A stretch of 64,000 nt of DNA. Origin: UBA4810 sp002479215. GTDB taxonomy: Bacteria > Desulfobacterota > Syntrophia > Syntrophales > Smithellaceae. The position numbers and the translations under genes are program-made. Positions 7,568-16,292 of this stretch are shown one piece after another. Where the stretch lies: assembly GCA_049514435.1 (NCBI GenBank), contig JBEKVB010000002.1, positions 62,001 through 126,000 on the forward strand, read 5' to 3'. Position 1 is the first letter of the stretch. Each line of letters starts with the position of its first letter. The notes below the pieces were generated by a model. It worked only from the letters and a program-made list of their open reading frames with translations, was not told the origin of the DNA and ran no database searches.

Positions 7568-10081
7568 ATGAATACCTCAGCAGCACGTAAGACGGCTCAG
7601 AAGATAAAGGAACCAAAAAACCTTTCCGCGCGAATAACCTGGCTAAGGGATTACTATTTCCAGGGGGCGAGTCGCGCCTGGAATAATGAATTTACCGCCT
7701 GGACTACAGGTACCTCCTGGGATGTGCAGTTCGATGAAATGACCTTTTATATTGTGCCCGAGACATATCCCTTCCTCCAACCTTTCCGCATCTCCATGCA
7801 GCAGAACGCGAAACCCGTGAAACTCCATCCGGATTTTTGGTCCTGGAGCCTGCCCGAACGCAAGGCATGGTTCGTCAAAGAAGTGATGGTGAAATGTGTT
7901 CCCCAGGAGATTCTGCCGGGTGACCTTATTGCGGGCGGCCGTTTCAATCTTCAGACATCCATGTGCTGGAACGAAAAAGAAGCAAAAGAGCGCGACGGAT
8001 TCATCTACGGCAAGAAGGGCGTGCGCGCTCAGATGAAGTGGTTCCACGATCATGGCTACGGCAACTCGGGAGCCACAAGTGGTCATCTCATTCCCGGATA
8101 CGAACGGGCACTGAAGATCGGGTGGAAAGGAGTCTGCAAAGACCTTGAAGAAAGATATAACGCCCTGTCCCCGAAAGACAAGAAGGGCAAAAGAGGTGCT
8201 CAATTACGGGCCATGATTACAGCCTCCACCATGCCCGGGGAACTGGCTGGGAAATACGCCAACTTGTGTGAAAAGCTCGCCGCAGCGGAGAAAAATGCAA
8301 CCCGCAGGGACGAGCTTACGCAGATGGCGAAAAATTTGCGGGTACCCTGGGAGCCGGCTCAGACCTTCTGGGAGGCTGTGCAGGCTTTATGGCTCACGCA
8401 TATGCTGGTCATGAGCGATGAAAACTACCCGGGACCGGGCGTTTCCTTCGGGAGGATCGATCAGTACCTGCTGCCCTACTGGCAGTACTCACTGAAAAAC
8501 GGCATGGATAGAGAGTTCGGCAAGGAAATACTGAAATGCTTCTGGATTCACGCCAATACAGTCTACGACGCCATGATCGGCATCGGCAATCAAGGCATCA
8601 CCTCGGGTTACGGCCAGCTTATCACACTTGCGGGCGTGGGACCCGGCGGCAGAGACATGACTAATGACCTGACTTATGCCATGCTGGAAGTCATTGATGA
8701 CATGTCGCCCCTCCTGGAGCCCAAACCCAACGTGCGCCTTCATCGGGGCACTCCGGAGGAGCTGTTGGACAAGGTGGTAGACATGATTTCGATGAGTCAG
8801 GGCGCGCCATTCCTACTCAACTTCGATGAGCGCTCCATGGCCGGAATGATGTGCGAAGCCAGGAAGGCAGGCGTTACCCATCTCATCAACGAAAACAATG
8901 TCCACGACTATTCGCCGGTCGGCTGTCTGGAAAACACCATGCAAGGCAATGACCGTTCCGGCACGGTAGACAATAATCTCGACCTGCTGAAGGCCGTGGA
9001 ACTAGCGCTCAATAACGGCAAAGATTTCCATGTGTTTGTTGACCCTATCACGGGTAAGAGCGAGAAAATCAAGCAGGATGGCCCCAAGACGGGTGACGCT
9101 GTGGCATTTGCCACCTGGGAGCAGTTCTGGAATTCCTATGCCGAACAAACCCGGTTCATCATTAAACGCTGTGCAGAGCTCTACGAGCAATCGGAATCCA
9201 TAAGAGTCCGGTTCTGTCCTACACCATACCTTTCCTGTCTGGTCAAGGGTTGCGCGGAAAAGGGGCTGGATATAACTGAAGGCGGGGCTGAACTGAGCTT
9301 CACCACGCTGGAGGCAATAGCATTTGCCACTACCGTTGATTCCCTTTTGGCCGTCAAACACCTGGTGTTCGACAAAAAAGAGTGCACTATGGCCGAACTT
9401 ATTCAGGCACTAAAAGCCAACTGGAAAGGTTATGAAAAGCTTCAGGCAAAAGCCAGATTCAAGGCCCCCAAATACGGCCGGGATGACGACGAGGCGGATG
9501 CCATGGCCAAAGCCGTCATGGACTTATGGTGCGAGGAGACCTGGAAGCGCAGGACCGTCTCCACAAACCGGCAATTCCGCCCCGGCATGTTGAGCTGGAA
9601 TTACTGGGTGGGTGACGGTTTTATTCTGCCGGCAAGTCCCGACGGCAGACCAAAGGGCAGATTCCTGTCCAATGCTATATGTCCTTCCAACGGGGCTGAT
9701 ATCAATGGTCCTACAGCCAACGCCAACTCCGTGGGCAAAGCCTTAGGTGGCAGGGATACGGCAGGCAAAGGCGACCTTCAGGGATATTACAACTGCCTGC
9801 CTAACGGCGCTAGCCACACCATCACAATTAATCCCTCTCTCTTGAATAGCCCGGAACACCGGGATAAGTTCAAAGCCTTTCTTCAAGGCTATACGGAAAA
9901 CGGAGGAAGTGCTCTGCAGATCAATATGCTGGATGCCGACATGCTGCGTGACGCCCAGAAGAGGCCGGAAGACTACCGCTCACTGCTGGTTCGGATCACG
10001 GGATACAACGCCTATTTCACAAGTATCGGACGAGAATTGCAGGACGAAGTCATTGCCAGAATTAGCCATGGGGCTCTGTAG
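7568..10081 (+). CDS. Glycyl-radical enzyme (CxE class; decarboxylase, dehydratase or lyase)
   Basis: An 837-aa PFL-like glycyl-radical enzyme, oxygen-sensitive and cytoplasmic. The radical site is Gly812 in RITGYNAYF, 25 residues from the end as in the family. The thiyl cysteine is Cys453 in VGCLE, followed two residues on by Glu455. This Cys-x-Glu pair is shared by diol dehydratases, choline lyase, hydroxyproline dehydratase and arylacetate decarboxylases. It is absent from pyruvate formate-lyase (CC) and, as far as I know, from benzyl/alkylsuccinate synthases, so fumarate addition is unlikely. GGAGA precedes ATG 7568. The next gene encodes its activase and the third a split-barrel flavin protein. 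The substrate is not deducible. Confidence 0.92.
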   Translation: MNTSAARKTAQKIKEPKNLSARITWLRDYYFQGASRAWNNEFTAWTTGTSWDVQFDEMTFYIVPETYPFLQPFRISMQQNAKPVKLHPDFWSWSLPERKAWFVKEVMVKCVPQEILPGDLIAGGRFNLQTSMCWNEKEAKERDGFIYGKKGVRAQMKWFHDHGYGNSGATSGHLIPGYERALKIGWKGVCKDLEERYNALSPKDKKGKRGAQLRAMITASTMPGELAGKYANLCEKLAAAEKNATRRDELTQMAKNLRVPWEPAQTFWEAVQALWLTHMLVMSDENYPGPGVSFGRIDQYLLPYWQYSLKNGMDREFGKEILKCFWIHANTVYDAMIGIGNQGITSGYGQLITLAGVGPGGRDMTNDLTYAMLEVIDDMSPLLEPKPNVRLHRGTPEELLDKVVDMISMSQGAPFLLNFDERSMAGMMCEARKAGVTHLINENNVHDYSPVGCLENTMQGNDRSGTVDNNLDLLKAVELALNNGKDFHVFVDPITGKSEKIKQDGPKTGDAVAFATWEQFWNSYAEQTRFIIKRCAELYEQSESIRVRFCPTPYLSCLVKGCAEKGLDITEGGAELSFTTLEAIAFATTVDSLLAVKHLVFDKKECTMAELIQALKANWKGYEKLQAKARFKAPKYGRDDDEADAMAKAVMDLWCEETWKRRTVSTNRQFRPGMLSWNYWVGDGFILPASPDGRPKGRFLSNAICPSNGADINGPTANANSVGKALGGRDTAGKGDLQGYYNCLPNGASHTITINPSLLNSPEHRDKFKAFLQGYTENGGSALQINMLDADMLRDAQKRPEDYRSLLVRITGYNAYFTSIGRELQDEVIARISHGAL

Positions 10082-10090
10082 GATCGTTCG

Positions 10091-11149
10091 ATGAGCGCAA
10101 ACGAGAAAAATATTTCAGGAACAGTACTGAGAATACAGCGCATGTCCACCGAGGATGGACCGGGCATCAGGAGTACTATCTTCTTCAAAGGTTGTCCGCT
10201 TTCCTGTGTCTGGTGTCATAATCCGGAAAGTATATCACCCCAAGTGCAGGTACACTGGGCAAAGACCATGTGCCTTGGCTGCCGGAGTTGTATAGAGGCA
10301 TGCTCGAAAGGGGCTCTGGCGATGGCACAACCCGGCATTGTTATCGATCGGCTGGTGTGCAATTCCTGCGCCGCTTGTGTGCAGGCCTGCCCATCAACAG
10401 CAATGGATATCTACGGAGAAAACTGCAAGCCCGATGATCTGGCGCATGAAGTTATGAAAGATAAAGTGTACTTCCAGAAGTCAGGGGGCGGAGTGACCTT
10501 ATCGGGCGGCGAACCAACGATGCAGCCGCTTTTTGCCAAAGAGCTGCTTTCCGCTTTCCAACAAAGCGGCCTCCATACAGCTCTGGATACATGCGGACAA
10601 TGTTCGTGGGAAACCCTGGAGGCACTCCTGCCACATACAGATATGGTAATGTATGATCTCAAGGAGATCGATCCGGATAAACATAAAAAATTCACCGGTA
10701 TTTCCAATACCAGAATACTCGAAAACCTTATCAGGCTTGGTCGCTCCATGAAGGAGCGCGGACTGCCCGGCGAGCTCTGGATACGCACACCCCTGATACC
10801 GGACTTCACAGCCACACCGCAGAACATCAAAGGCATCGGAGCCTTTATCAAAGAACACCTGGGAGAAATTATCGGCAGATGGGAGCTTTGCACCTTCAAT
10901 AACCTGTGCACTCATAAATACGAGAGCTTGGGAATCGATTGGGCATTTAAAAAAACCGGCCTGATTTCCCACGAAGAAGCTGGAAGCCTGGCTTCCCTGG
11001 CACGGGATTCGGGAGTCGACGCCGGGATCGTTCACTTGAGCGGACCCATGAGAAATGCCGACTCAACTGAATCTATGGTAGACAGGCCACATAAAAGTGT
11101 CATCAACGACGATGTTAGCGAATGCAGAAGTGAGGGAGGTTACGCATGA
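10091..11149 (+). CDS. Glycyl-radical enzyme activating enzyme (radical SAM)
   Basis: A 352-aa radical SAM activase that abstracts hydrogen from the glycine of its partner enzyme. The SAM cluster motif CX3CX2C is at Cys35, Cys39 and Cys42, and the GGEP motif follows in TLSGGEPTMQP. A ferredoxin-like insert carries two 4Fe-4S motifs, Cys61/64/67/71 and Cys90/93/96/100. That is typical of activases for decarboxylase and dehydratase types and absent from the PFL activase. It starts 9 nt after the enzyme gene and its TGA overlaps the next ATG (ATGA), so translation of the trio is coupled. The C-terminal tail past about residue 315 looks unstructured. Confidence 0.93.
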   Translation: MSANEKNISGTVLRIQRMSTEDGPGIRSTIFFKGCPLSCVWCHNPESISPQVQVHWAKTMCLGCRSCIEACSKGALAMAQPGIVIDRLVCNSCAACVQACPSTAMDIYGENCKPDDLAHEVMKDKVYFQKSGGGVTLSGGEPTMQPLFAKELLSAFQQSGLHTALDTCGQCSWETLEALLPHTDMVMYDLKEIDPDKHKKFTGISNTRILENLIRLGRSMKERGLPGELWIRTPLIPDFTATPQNIKGIGAFIKEHLGEIIGRWELCTFNNLCTHKYESLGIDWAFKKTGLISHEEAGSLASLARDSGVDAGIVHLSGPMRNADSTESMVDRPHKSVINDDVSECRSEGGYA

Positions 11150-11997
11150 AAAAGAAATTAACGCGTTTCGATGAAAATGACCTGAAACATTTTGAGCCTG
11201 AAGCCAAAGTGGGGTTGATCGCTACCGTAAATCCGGAAGGCCTGCCCCATATAACCCTCATCACAGCCCTGCAGGCAAAAACTCCGACCAAACTCATCTG
11301 GGGACAGTTTTCGGAAGGACAAAGCAAACAGAATGTGAAGACCAACCCTAAGACGGGCTTTCTTATCATGACTTTGGATAGAAGCCTCTGGCGAGGTAAG
11401 GCTCTCTGGACCGGCAAGACCACTCATGGCGAAGACTACGAGATGTTCAACAATAAGCCCATGTTCCGGTATAACGCCTACTTCGGCATTCACACTGTGC
11501 ACTACATGGATCTTGTGGAGACTTATGGTCGGGAGTCTCTGCCCCTTGTACAGATCGGTCTGGGATCAATTCTGACAATGGCCTCAAAGTCCGCCGCCAG
11601 GCAAAAAAACAGCACCCAGCGCATCTTAAAGCCCTGGGCCGAAGGCCTGTTTAACCGTCTCGATAGCATCAAGTTCCTCTCTTATATCGGCGAGGATGGT
11701 TTCCCGGTCCTTATACCGCTCATTCAGTGTCAGGCGACAGACAGCACGAGGCTCGCCTTCTCCCCTCTGGCCTACAAAGACGAATTAAACGCTCTGCGGC
11801 AGGATTCATCAGTTGCCGTATTCGGACTCACCCTAGATATGGAGGATGTTCTGGTTCGGGGTATTTTTACCGGATTTGAGAGACACCGGGGGATCATGCT
11901 GGGGTGCGTGGATATTAAGTGGGTATATAACCCCATGCCGCCAAAACCCGGACAAATTTACCCCGTGCAAGAACTTAGAGCAGTGGTTAACTTCTAA
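11146..11997 (+). CDS. Pyridoxamine-5'-phosphate-oxidase-like split-barrel flavin protein
   Basis: A 283-aa protein that appears to hold two split-barrel halves. Residues 15-80 (GLIATVNPEGLPHITLITAL) and residues about 180-260 (YIGEDGFPVLIPLIQCQATD) each match the FMN-binding PPOX pattern of a strand, a G-x-P turn and a following strand. It overlaps the activase gene by 4 nt, which ties it to the glycyl-radical enzyme. Such proteins can act as flavin reductases, F420 or heme binders, or sensors. A redox or substrate-handling role for the radical system is inference. Confidence 0.75.
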   Translation: MKKKLTRFDENDLKHFEPEAKVGLIATVNPEGLPHITLITALQAKTPTKLIWGQFSEGQSKQNVKTNPKTGFLIMTLDRSLWRGKALWTGKTTHGEDYEMFNNKPMFRYNAYFGIHTVHYMDLVETYGRESLPLVQIGLGSILTMASKSAARQKNSTQRILKPWAEGLFNRLDSIKFLSYIGEDGFPVLIPLIQCQATDSTRLAFSPLAYKDELNALRQDSSVAVFGLTLDMEDVLVRGIFTGFERHRGIMLGCVDIKWVYNPMPPKPGQIYPVQELRAVVNF

Positions 11998-12049
11998 TAG
12001 GGAAAATTTAAATCGTATCGGAGCACTGCTGTGTTCAATGATAAGTATT

Positions 12050-12979
12050 TTAAATATTGAGCAGTTTTTTCGCGTTTGCGCCGAGAAGCATTTCAATTTC
12101 ATTCTGGGTAAATTTTGCGTCATCCGGCGCTTTAGTTGCCAAATACTTTATGGCCGTAACAAAATCTTTTTCCGATAACACGCCCCAGGTAAAGGGACTA
12201 TCAGTACCAAACAGAACTCTTTCCAGCCCAAAAGCATCCATTACTTCCCTTATAATACGGGCGAATTTCGGATAATCAGTTTTGGCCATATCCTGCGAAA
12301 CGGAAATATCGGTATAGAGGTTTGGCCTTTGCCACCCGAAGGAACAAAGCTGCGGCCGGTATCCATAAGCCATATGGGCGGCGATGACATTAACTTCAGG
12401 AAAGCTCAGCAGCATTTTATCCAGATAAATCGAGTCGCAGTATCTGCTGGATGTAGGAACGATACTGGGGCCGGTATGAGTTATCACCGGAATCCCATAA
12501 TCCGCGATTGATTCAATCAGTTTTAGCGTTGCCGATTCCTCCGGGTTGAATCCCGCGCTCGGATGCAACTTCAGCCCCTTTGCGTCCCATTCTTCAACAC
12601 ATTTCTGGACAAACTTTATGGCGCCTCGCCTTCTAGGATCGATATGCACAAAGGGAATAATTTTATCCTAGTACTTTTTCACGACTTTGAAAATAATTTT
12701 GTTTTGTTCTTCGATGCAAACTTCCGGTTCTCCCGTTAAAAGACCGGTGTCAAAAAGAAAAACAACTGTCTTATCAATTCCGGCTTTCTCCATTTGCTCC
12801 AGATATTTCTCTCCGGTGATATCGAAATACAGAGGAGACACTTTTGTTTGAATATCTTCTCTGGAAAATGGCAAGCCCCTGCGCAGTATGATTCGATGTA
12901 TCATCCGGGCGTAATTCCTCCAAAAATTTTCGGAAAACCAGTCTTCGGCCACAAAGTGCCGGTGAATATCAATAATCAT
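12050..12979 (-). pseudogene. Amidohydrolase (TIM-barrel metal hydrolase) with in-frame TAG
   Basis: Both halves lie in one reading frame and are separated only by a TAG codon at 12668-12670. The N-terminal 103 codons carry the HxH metal motif (DIHRHF, residues 4-9). The C-terminal half carries KLHP, THTGP, AAHM and the GTDSP aspartate motif near the end, as in amidohydrolase-2/ACMSD-like decarboxylases or hydrolases. Read through, the product is about 309 aa, which is normal length. TAG occurs as an ordinary stop elsewhere in the window, so a nonsense mutation or sequencing error is more likely than recoding. It converges on the glycyl-radical operon. Confidence 0.8.
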
Positions 12980-13121
12980 TTTTGCCTTCCCTTTCTTTTA
13001 TCAAAATGGGAATTCGCTTTTACTTTCAAAAAAAATTTGATTAAAACGTACCTACAATTATCTTGGGTATAAAAAAGTGTTAGATTTATTTTTTACTAAT
13101 GAGACACCAACAAATTTATTT

Positions 13122-13196
13122 TGGTAGTCCCACGGGGAGTTGAACCCCGGTTTCCGGCGTGAGAGGCCAGCGTCCTAACCACTAGACGATGGGACC
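13122..13196 (-). tRNA. tRNA-Glu (CTC)
   Basis: The reverse complement folds as a 75-nt cloverleaf with encoded CCA. The acceptor is GGTCCCA paired with TGGGACT (G1-U72 wobble), the anticodon loop CTCTCAC gives anticodon CTC, and the T-loop is TTCAACT. It lies 1 nt after tRNA-Gln on the same strand. Confidence 0.93.
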
Positions 13197-13197
13197 A

Positions 13198-13271
13198 TGG
13201 CTGGGGGACCAGGATTCGAACCTGGGTAGTAGGGTTCAGAGCCCTAAGTCCTGCCGCTAGACGATCCCCCA
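13198..13271 (-). tRNA. tRNA-Gln (CTG)
   Basis: A 74-nt cloverleaf with encoded CCA. The acceptor TGGGGGA pairs with TCCCCCA, and anticodon loop CTCTGAA within stem TAGGG/CCCTA gives anticodon CTG. It is followed by tRNA-Glu and preceded on the same strand by gltX. Confidence 0.93.
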
Positions 13272-13298
13272 GCAGAAGTGATCAATGTGAGGGCAGAG

Positions 13299-13327
13299 TA
13301 TCTATTCAATCATATTATAAAAGTCAA
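13299..13327 (-). promoter_or_regulatory. Candidate promoter for the tRNA-Gln/Glu pair
   Basis: On the minus strand TTGACT (13327-13322) and TAGATA (13304-13299) are 17 bp apart, placing a start about 20 nt before tRNA-Gln. The -10 box is weak, so readthrough from gltX is an alternative. Confidence 0.4.
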
Positions 13328-13385
13328 GACGAAATCGATGTTCCGCCAACCTGTGGCGAAGTTAATCAGCTTACTTTTTCCAGAA

Positions 13386-14786
13386 TTATTTTTGCGCTTC
13401 AATATAGGCCACCGCGTCTTGAATTCTCTTTTCCACGCGGTTTTTGCCTAAAGTAACCATGACCTCATCAATGCCGGGGCTCACGGTTTTTCCGGTGAGT
13501 GCGACTCGCAGGGGTTGCGCGATAACTTTGAGTTTAATTTCTCGCTTTTGAGCAAAGGCCTTAAGAAAATCTTCAATTCCTTCTTTGCTGAAATTTGTAA
13601 GCGAGGGCAGTCCCGCAACAATCTCTTTTAAATAAACGGCAACTGCGGGCTGAAGAAATTTTTGCGCCGCCTCCTTTTCATATTGAACTTTTTCGGCAAA
13701 ATAAAAATCGGCGCTGCCAGCCAACTCTATGAGCGTTTTTACCCGCGGTTGTAAATCGGCAATCACGCTGCATACTAATTCAGCGTCGGCCTTGCCTGCG
13801 GCCTCAGACCAAATAGGTTTCATCTCTTCGGAGAGGCGTTCCGGTTTTGCCCCCTTTATATAATGAGCGTTGAGCCAGAGCAGTTTTTCGGGATTGAAAA
13901 CCGCGGGTGATTTGCCCACTGCTTCCAGAGAAAACAAATCAATTAATTTCGTAAGTGAAAATATTTCTTGATCGCCATGCGCCCAACCCAGGCGCACCAG
14001 ATAGTTAACGAGCGCTTCCGGTAGGTATCCCATTTCCTTATAAGCCATCACCGAAGTCGCTCCGTGGCGCTTACTGAGACGCGCCTTGTCCGAACCGAGA
14101 ATCATGGGAACATGGGCAAACTTAGGGACAGCAAAATTCAGTGCCTGGTAGAGCAAAATCTGGCGCGGTGTGTTATTGACATGGTCATCGCCACGGATGA
14201 CATGGGTAATGTTCATCAACGCATCATCGACAACTACAGCAAAGTTATAGGTCGGGTAGCCATCGCTACGCTCAATGATCAAATCGTCAAGCTCTTCATT
14301 ATTAAAACTAATGTTTCCTTTAATTAGATCTTCGACAATTGTCGCACCTGTTTGCATGCCGCGAAAACGTACAACGCTGCCCGCCGATTTATCCAACTTT
14401 TTATCGCGGCAAGTGCCGTCATATTTGGGCTTTTTACTTGCTGCCAGAGCCCGTTTTCTTTTTGTTTCCAATTCTTCCGGTGTACAGGTGCAATAATAAG
14501 CTTTGCCTTCATTGATTAATTTTTGCACCATCTCCCGGTGCAAACCGACCCGCTCGGCCTGAAAATACGGCCCTTCATCCCAGTTTAAGCCCAGCCAATT
14601 CATGGCATCGAGGATGGCTTTTGTTGATTTGTCGGTTGAACGCGCCTGATCGGTATCTTCGATCCGCAAGACAAATTCACCACTGTGATGACGGGTGAAA
14701 AGCCAGTTAAAAAGAGCAGTTCGCGCCCCGCCAATGTGCAGAAAACCGGTCGGCGAAGGCGCAAAGCGGGTTCTAATTTTTTTCAT
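13386..14786 (-). CDS. gltX: Glutamyl-tRNA synthetase
   Basis: A 466-aa class I synthetase that charges tRNA-Glu and, in organisms lacking GlnRS, probably also tRNA-Gln. The N-terminal HIGH-type motif is FAPSPTGFLHIGG (residues 8-20) and the KMSKS-type motif is ARLSKRHG near 240. The length is standard. It lies upstream on the same strand of tRNA-Gln and tRNA-Glu, its two expected substrates. Whether it is non-discriminating cannot be seen here; GatCAB genes are not in the window. Confidence 0.96.
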   Translation of the reverse strand: MKKIRTRFAPSPTGFLHIGGARTALFNWLFTRHHSGEFVLRIEDTDQARSTDKSTKAILDAMNWLGLNWDEGPYFQAERVGLHREMVQKLINEGKAYYCTCTPEELETKRKRALAASKKPKYDGTCRDKKLDKSAGSVVRFRGMQTGATIVEDLIKGNISFNNEELDDLIIERSDGYPTYNFAVVVDDALMNITHVIRGDDHVNNTPRQILLYQALNFAVPKFAHVPMILGSDKARLSKRHGATSVMAYKEMGYLPEALVNYLVRLGWAHGDQEIFSLTKLIDLFSLEAVGKSPAVFNPEKLLWLNAHYIKGAKPERLSEEMKPIWSEAAGKADAELVCSVIADLQPRVKTLIELAGSADFYFAEKVQYEKEAAQKFLQPAVAVYLKEIVAGLPSLTNFSKEGIEDFLKAFAQKREIKLKVIAQPLRVALTGKTVSPGIDEVMVTLGKNRVEKRIQDAVAYIEAQK

Positions 14787-14945
14787 CGTTGTATTTTCCT
14801 TATTTCTTTTGGTTTTTATAGGATTGAGAGCCGTCTTTTGTCAAGCTGCAATTCCCGAAAAACGTCAAATTATCCTTGACAAGGAAAAGATTTTATAATT
14901 TACTTCCGCGCTTAATATGCTTGGCAATATTTGGACAAGGCCAAT

Positions 14946-15497
14946 ATGGTTTCGATGACTAATTCTTTGAAAATTAATGTAGTTACCATTCCTGAGGAAG
15001 GGTTAAACGTTGTTCTTTCTGAAGACGGTGCATGGTTTAAGGAATCCTTTCCAGACAGTGAAAAGCTTGATTTTGCTTTATGCAAAGTAGATATAAACTG
15101 TCTGCTGACAAAAACTGCCAGCACCATTTTTATTAGGGGTAAGCTTTCCGCAATTATTGATATTTGTTGCAGCCGCTGTTTGGAAGAAACAAAACTTCCC
15201 CTTGGAGCCGATTTCTCTTATACATTAATTCCAGTGGAAGCCGAAAACGAAGAAGATTTAGAGCTTAAAACAGAAGAGCTGGAAATTAGCCATTACCAAG
15301 GTGATTTTATTAATCTAACGCCTATGATCTGTGAGCAAATAATTTTGCAAATACCGATTAAGGCGCTTTGCAGCGAAGACTGTAAAGGTTTATGTTCGCA
15401 CTGTGGCAGTAACTTGAATGTTTCTGCCTGCAATTGTCATTTGGATGTTGCCGATAATCCTATGGCTGTATTAAAAAATTTTAAAGTGAAAAATTAA
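14946..15497 (+). CDS. yceD: YceD/DUF177 family protein
   Basis: About 183 aa. Members of this family sit next to rpmF in most bacteria and are linked to 23S rRNA and fatty-acid gene expression. Two Cys pairs are visible: CCSRC in the middle and the C-terminal CX3CX3CxxC group (CSEDCKGLCSHC). I prefer ATG 14946, preceded by AAGG at 14937-14940, over the upstream in-frame TTG at 14931. It is followed 20 nt later by rpmF in the conserved order. It opens the long housekeeping run reaching to nusB. Confidence 0.85.
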   Translation: MVSMTNSLKINVVTIPEEGLNVVLSEDGAWFKESFPDSEKLDFALCKVDINCLLTKTASTIFIRGKLSAIIDICCSRCLEETKLPLGADFSYTLIPVEAENEEDLELKTEELEISHYQGDFINLTPMICEQIILQIPIKALCSEDCKGLCSHCGSNLNVSACNCHLDVADNPMAVLKNFKVKN

Positions 15498-15517
15498 TCG
15501 TAAGAAAAGGATAATTT

Positions 15518-15703
15518 ATGCCAAATCCGGTAAAAAGACATTCCAAAACCAGACGCAATACAAGAAGAGCTCATGATTTCCTGAAACAGCCTTCCTTGTC
15601 TTTATGCCCGCAATGCAATGAGCCGAAATTGCCTCACCGCGTCTGTCCTACATGCGAAACATACAGGGGCAAGGAATACAAAAAACCTGAAAAGAGCGCT
15701 TAA
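15518..15703 (+). CDS. rpmF: 50S ribosomal protein L32
   Basis: A 61-aa ribosomal protein with the L32 opening MPNPVKRHSKTRRNTRRAHD and a zinc-ribbon form: CPQC at about 30-33 and CPTC at about 46-49. It belongs to the Zn-binding (C+) type. It lies directly after yceD. The usual downstream neighbour plsX is missing; a fabD stub follows instead. Confidence 0.97.
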   Translation: MPNPVKRHSKTRRNTRRAHDFLKQPSLSLCPQCNEPKLPHRVCPTCETYRGKEYKKPEKSA

Positions 15704-15723
15704 TATCAGAAACGAATTCAAGA

Positions 15724-15912
15724 ATGACTAAAGTGGCGCTTGTTTCTCCCGAACAGGGTGAGCAACATGTCGGTATGGGCAATTCGTTATTGGAGGAATT
15801 TGCGGTTGTAAGAGACGTATTCGATCGCACCAGCTTCGTTCTGGGCATTGATATGCGCCGTCTCTGTTGGGAAAGGACTCCAGAGGCTCTCGATTTAACC
15901 ATCAAAGCATGA
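15724..15912 (+). pseudogene. fabD remnant (5' stub of malonyl-CoA:ACP transacylase)
   Basis: A 62-codon ORF that matches only the first fifth of FabD. The family's FPGQGSQYVGMG start is recognisable but degraded to SPEQGEQHVGMG, and the later RLC-E-P-L-T spacing (RLCWERTPEALDLTIKA) is still there before a stop. The catalytic GHSLGE serine region and everything after it are gone. It occupies the slot where plsX-fabH-fabD-fabG normally lie between rpmF and acpP, so it reads as the scar of a deletion. A functional fabD would have to be elsewhere in the genome. Confidence 0.75.
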
Positions 15913-16030
15913 AATAGTGAAAATATTTTCTGCATAGAAAAAAATAAGGAATTATTTTAAAAAACAATGTAAAAGAAACATTATTTGGCTCAATTTTTTA
16001 GGGCAATAATACACTGGAGGAGGATTTTGC

Positions 16031-16267
16031 ATGACTTTAGAAGAGAAAGTTATTAAACTGGTGATGGAACAACTGGATGTTACCCGGGAGGAGTGCGTTC
16101 CGGAGGCTTCTTTTATTGACGACTTAGGCGCGGACTCGCTGGATCTTGTTGAGCTCATCATGGAAATGGAAGAAGTTTTCGGTATAGAAATCGCGGATGA
16201 AGAGTTGGAAAAAATTCGCACAGTTAAAGATGTTATTGAGTTCTTAAAAAGCAAAGGTATTAATTAA
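16031..16267 (+). CDS. acpP: Acyl carrier protein
   Basis: A 78-aa acidic helical protein that carries fatty-acyl intermediates. The phosphopantetheine site is Ser36 in GADSLDLVELIM. A strong GGAGGAGG ribosome-binding site lies before ATG 16031, which fits its high expression. fabF follows after about 25 nt, the conserved order. Confidence 0.97.
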   Translation: MTLEEKVIKLVMEQLDVTREECVPEASFIDDLGADSLDLVELIMEMEEVFGIEIADEELEKIRTVKDVIEFLKSKGIN

Positions 16268-16292
16268 GTTTAAAGAAACAAGGTATCACTTG

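Noticed and set aside
12668..12670. Pyrrolysine at the amidohydrolase TAG
   Set aside because: No pyl gene or pyl-tRNA is visible, TAG is used as a normal stop (for example after the acyl-CoA ligase and the glycyl-radical enzyme), and a second unrelated TAG lies in an RCC1 pseudogene. A nonsense change is simpler.
14876..14899. Promoter TTGACA ... TATAAT before yceD
   Set aside because: The spacer is only 12 bp, too short for sigma-70, although both boxes are perfect. It may be a coincidence in AT-rich DNA.
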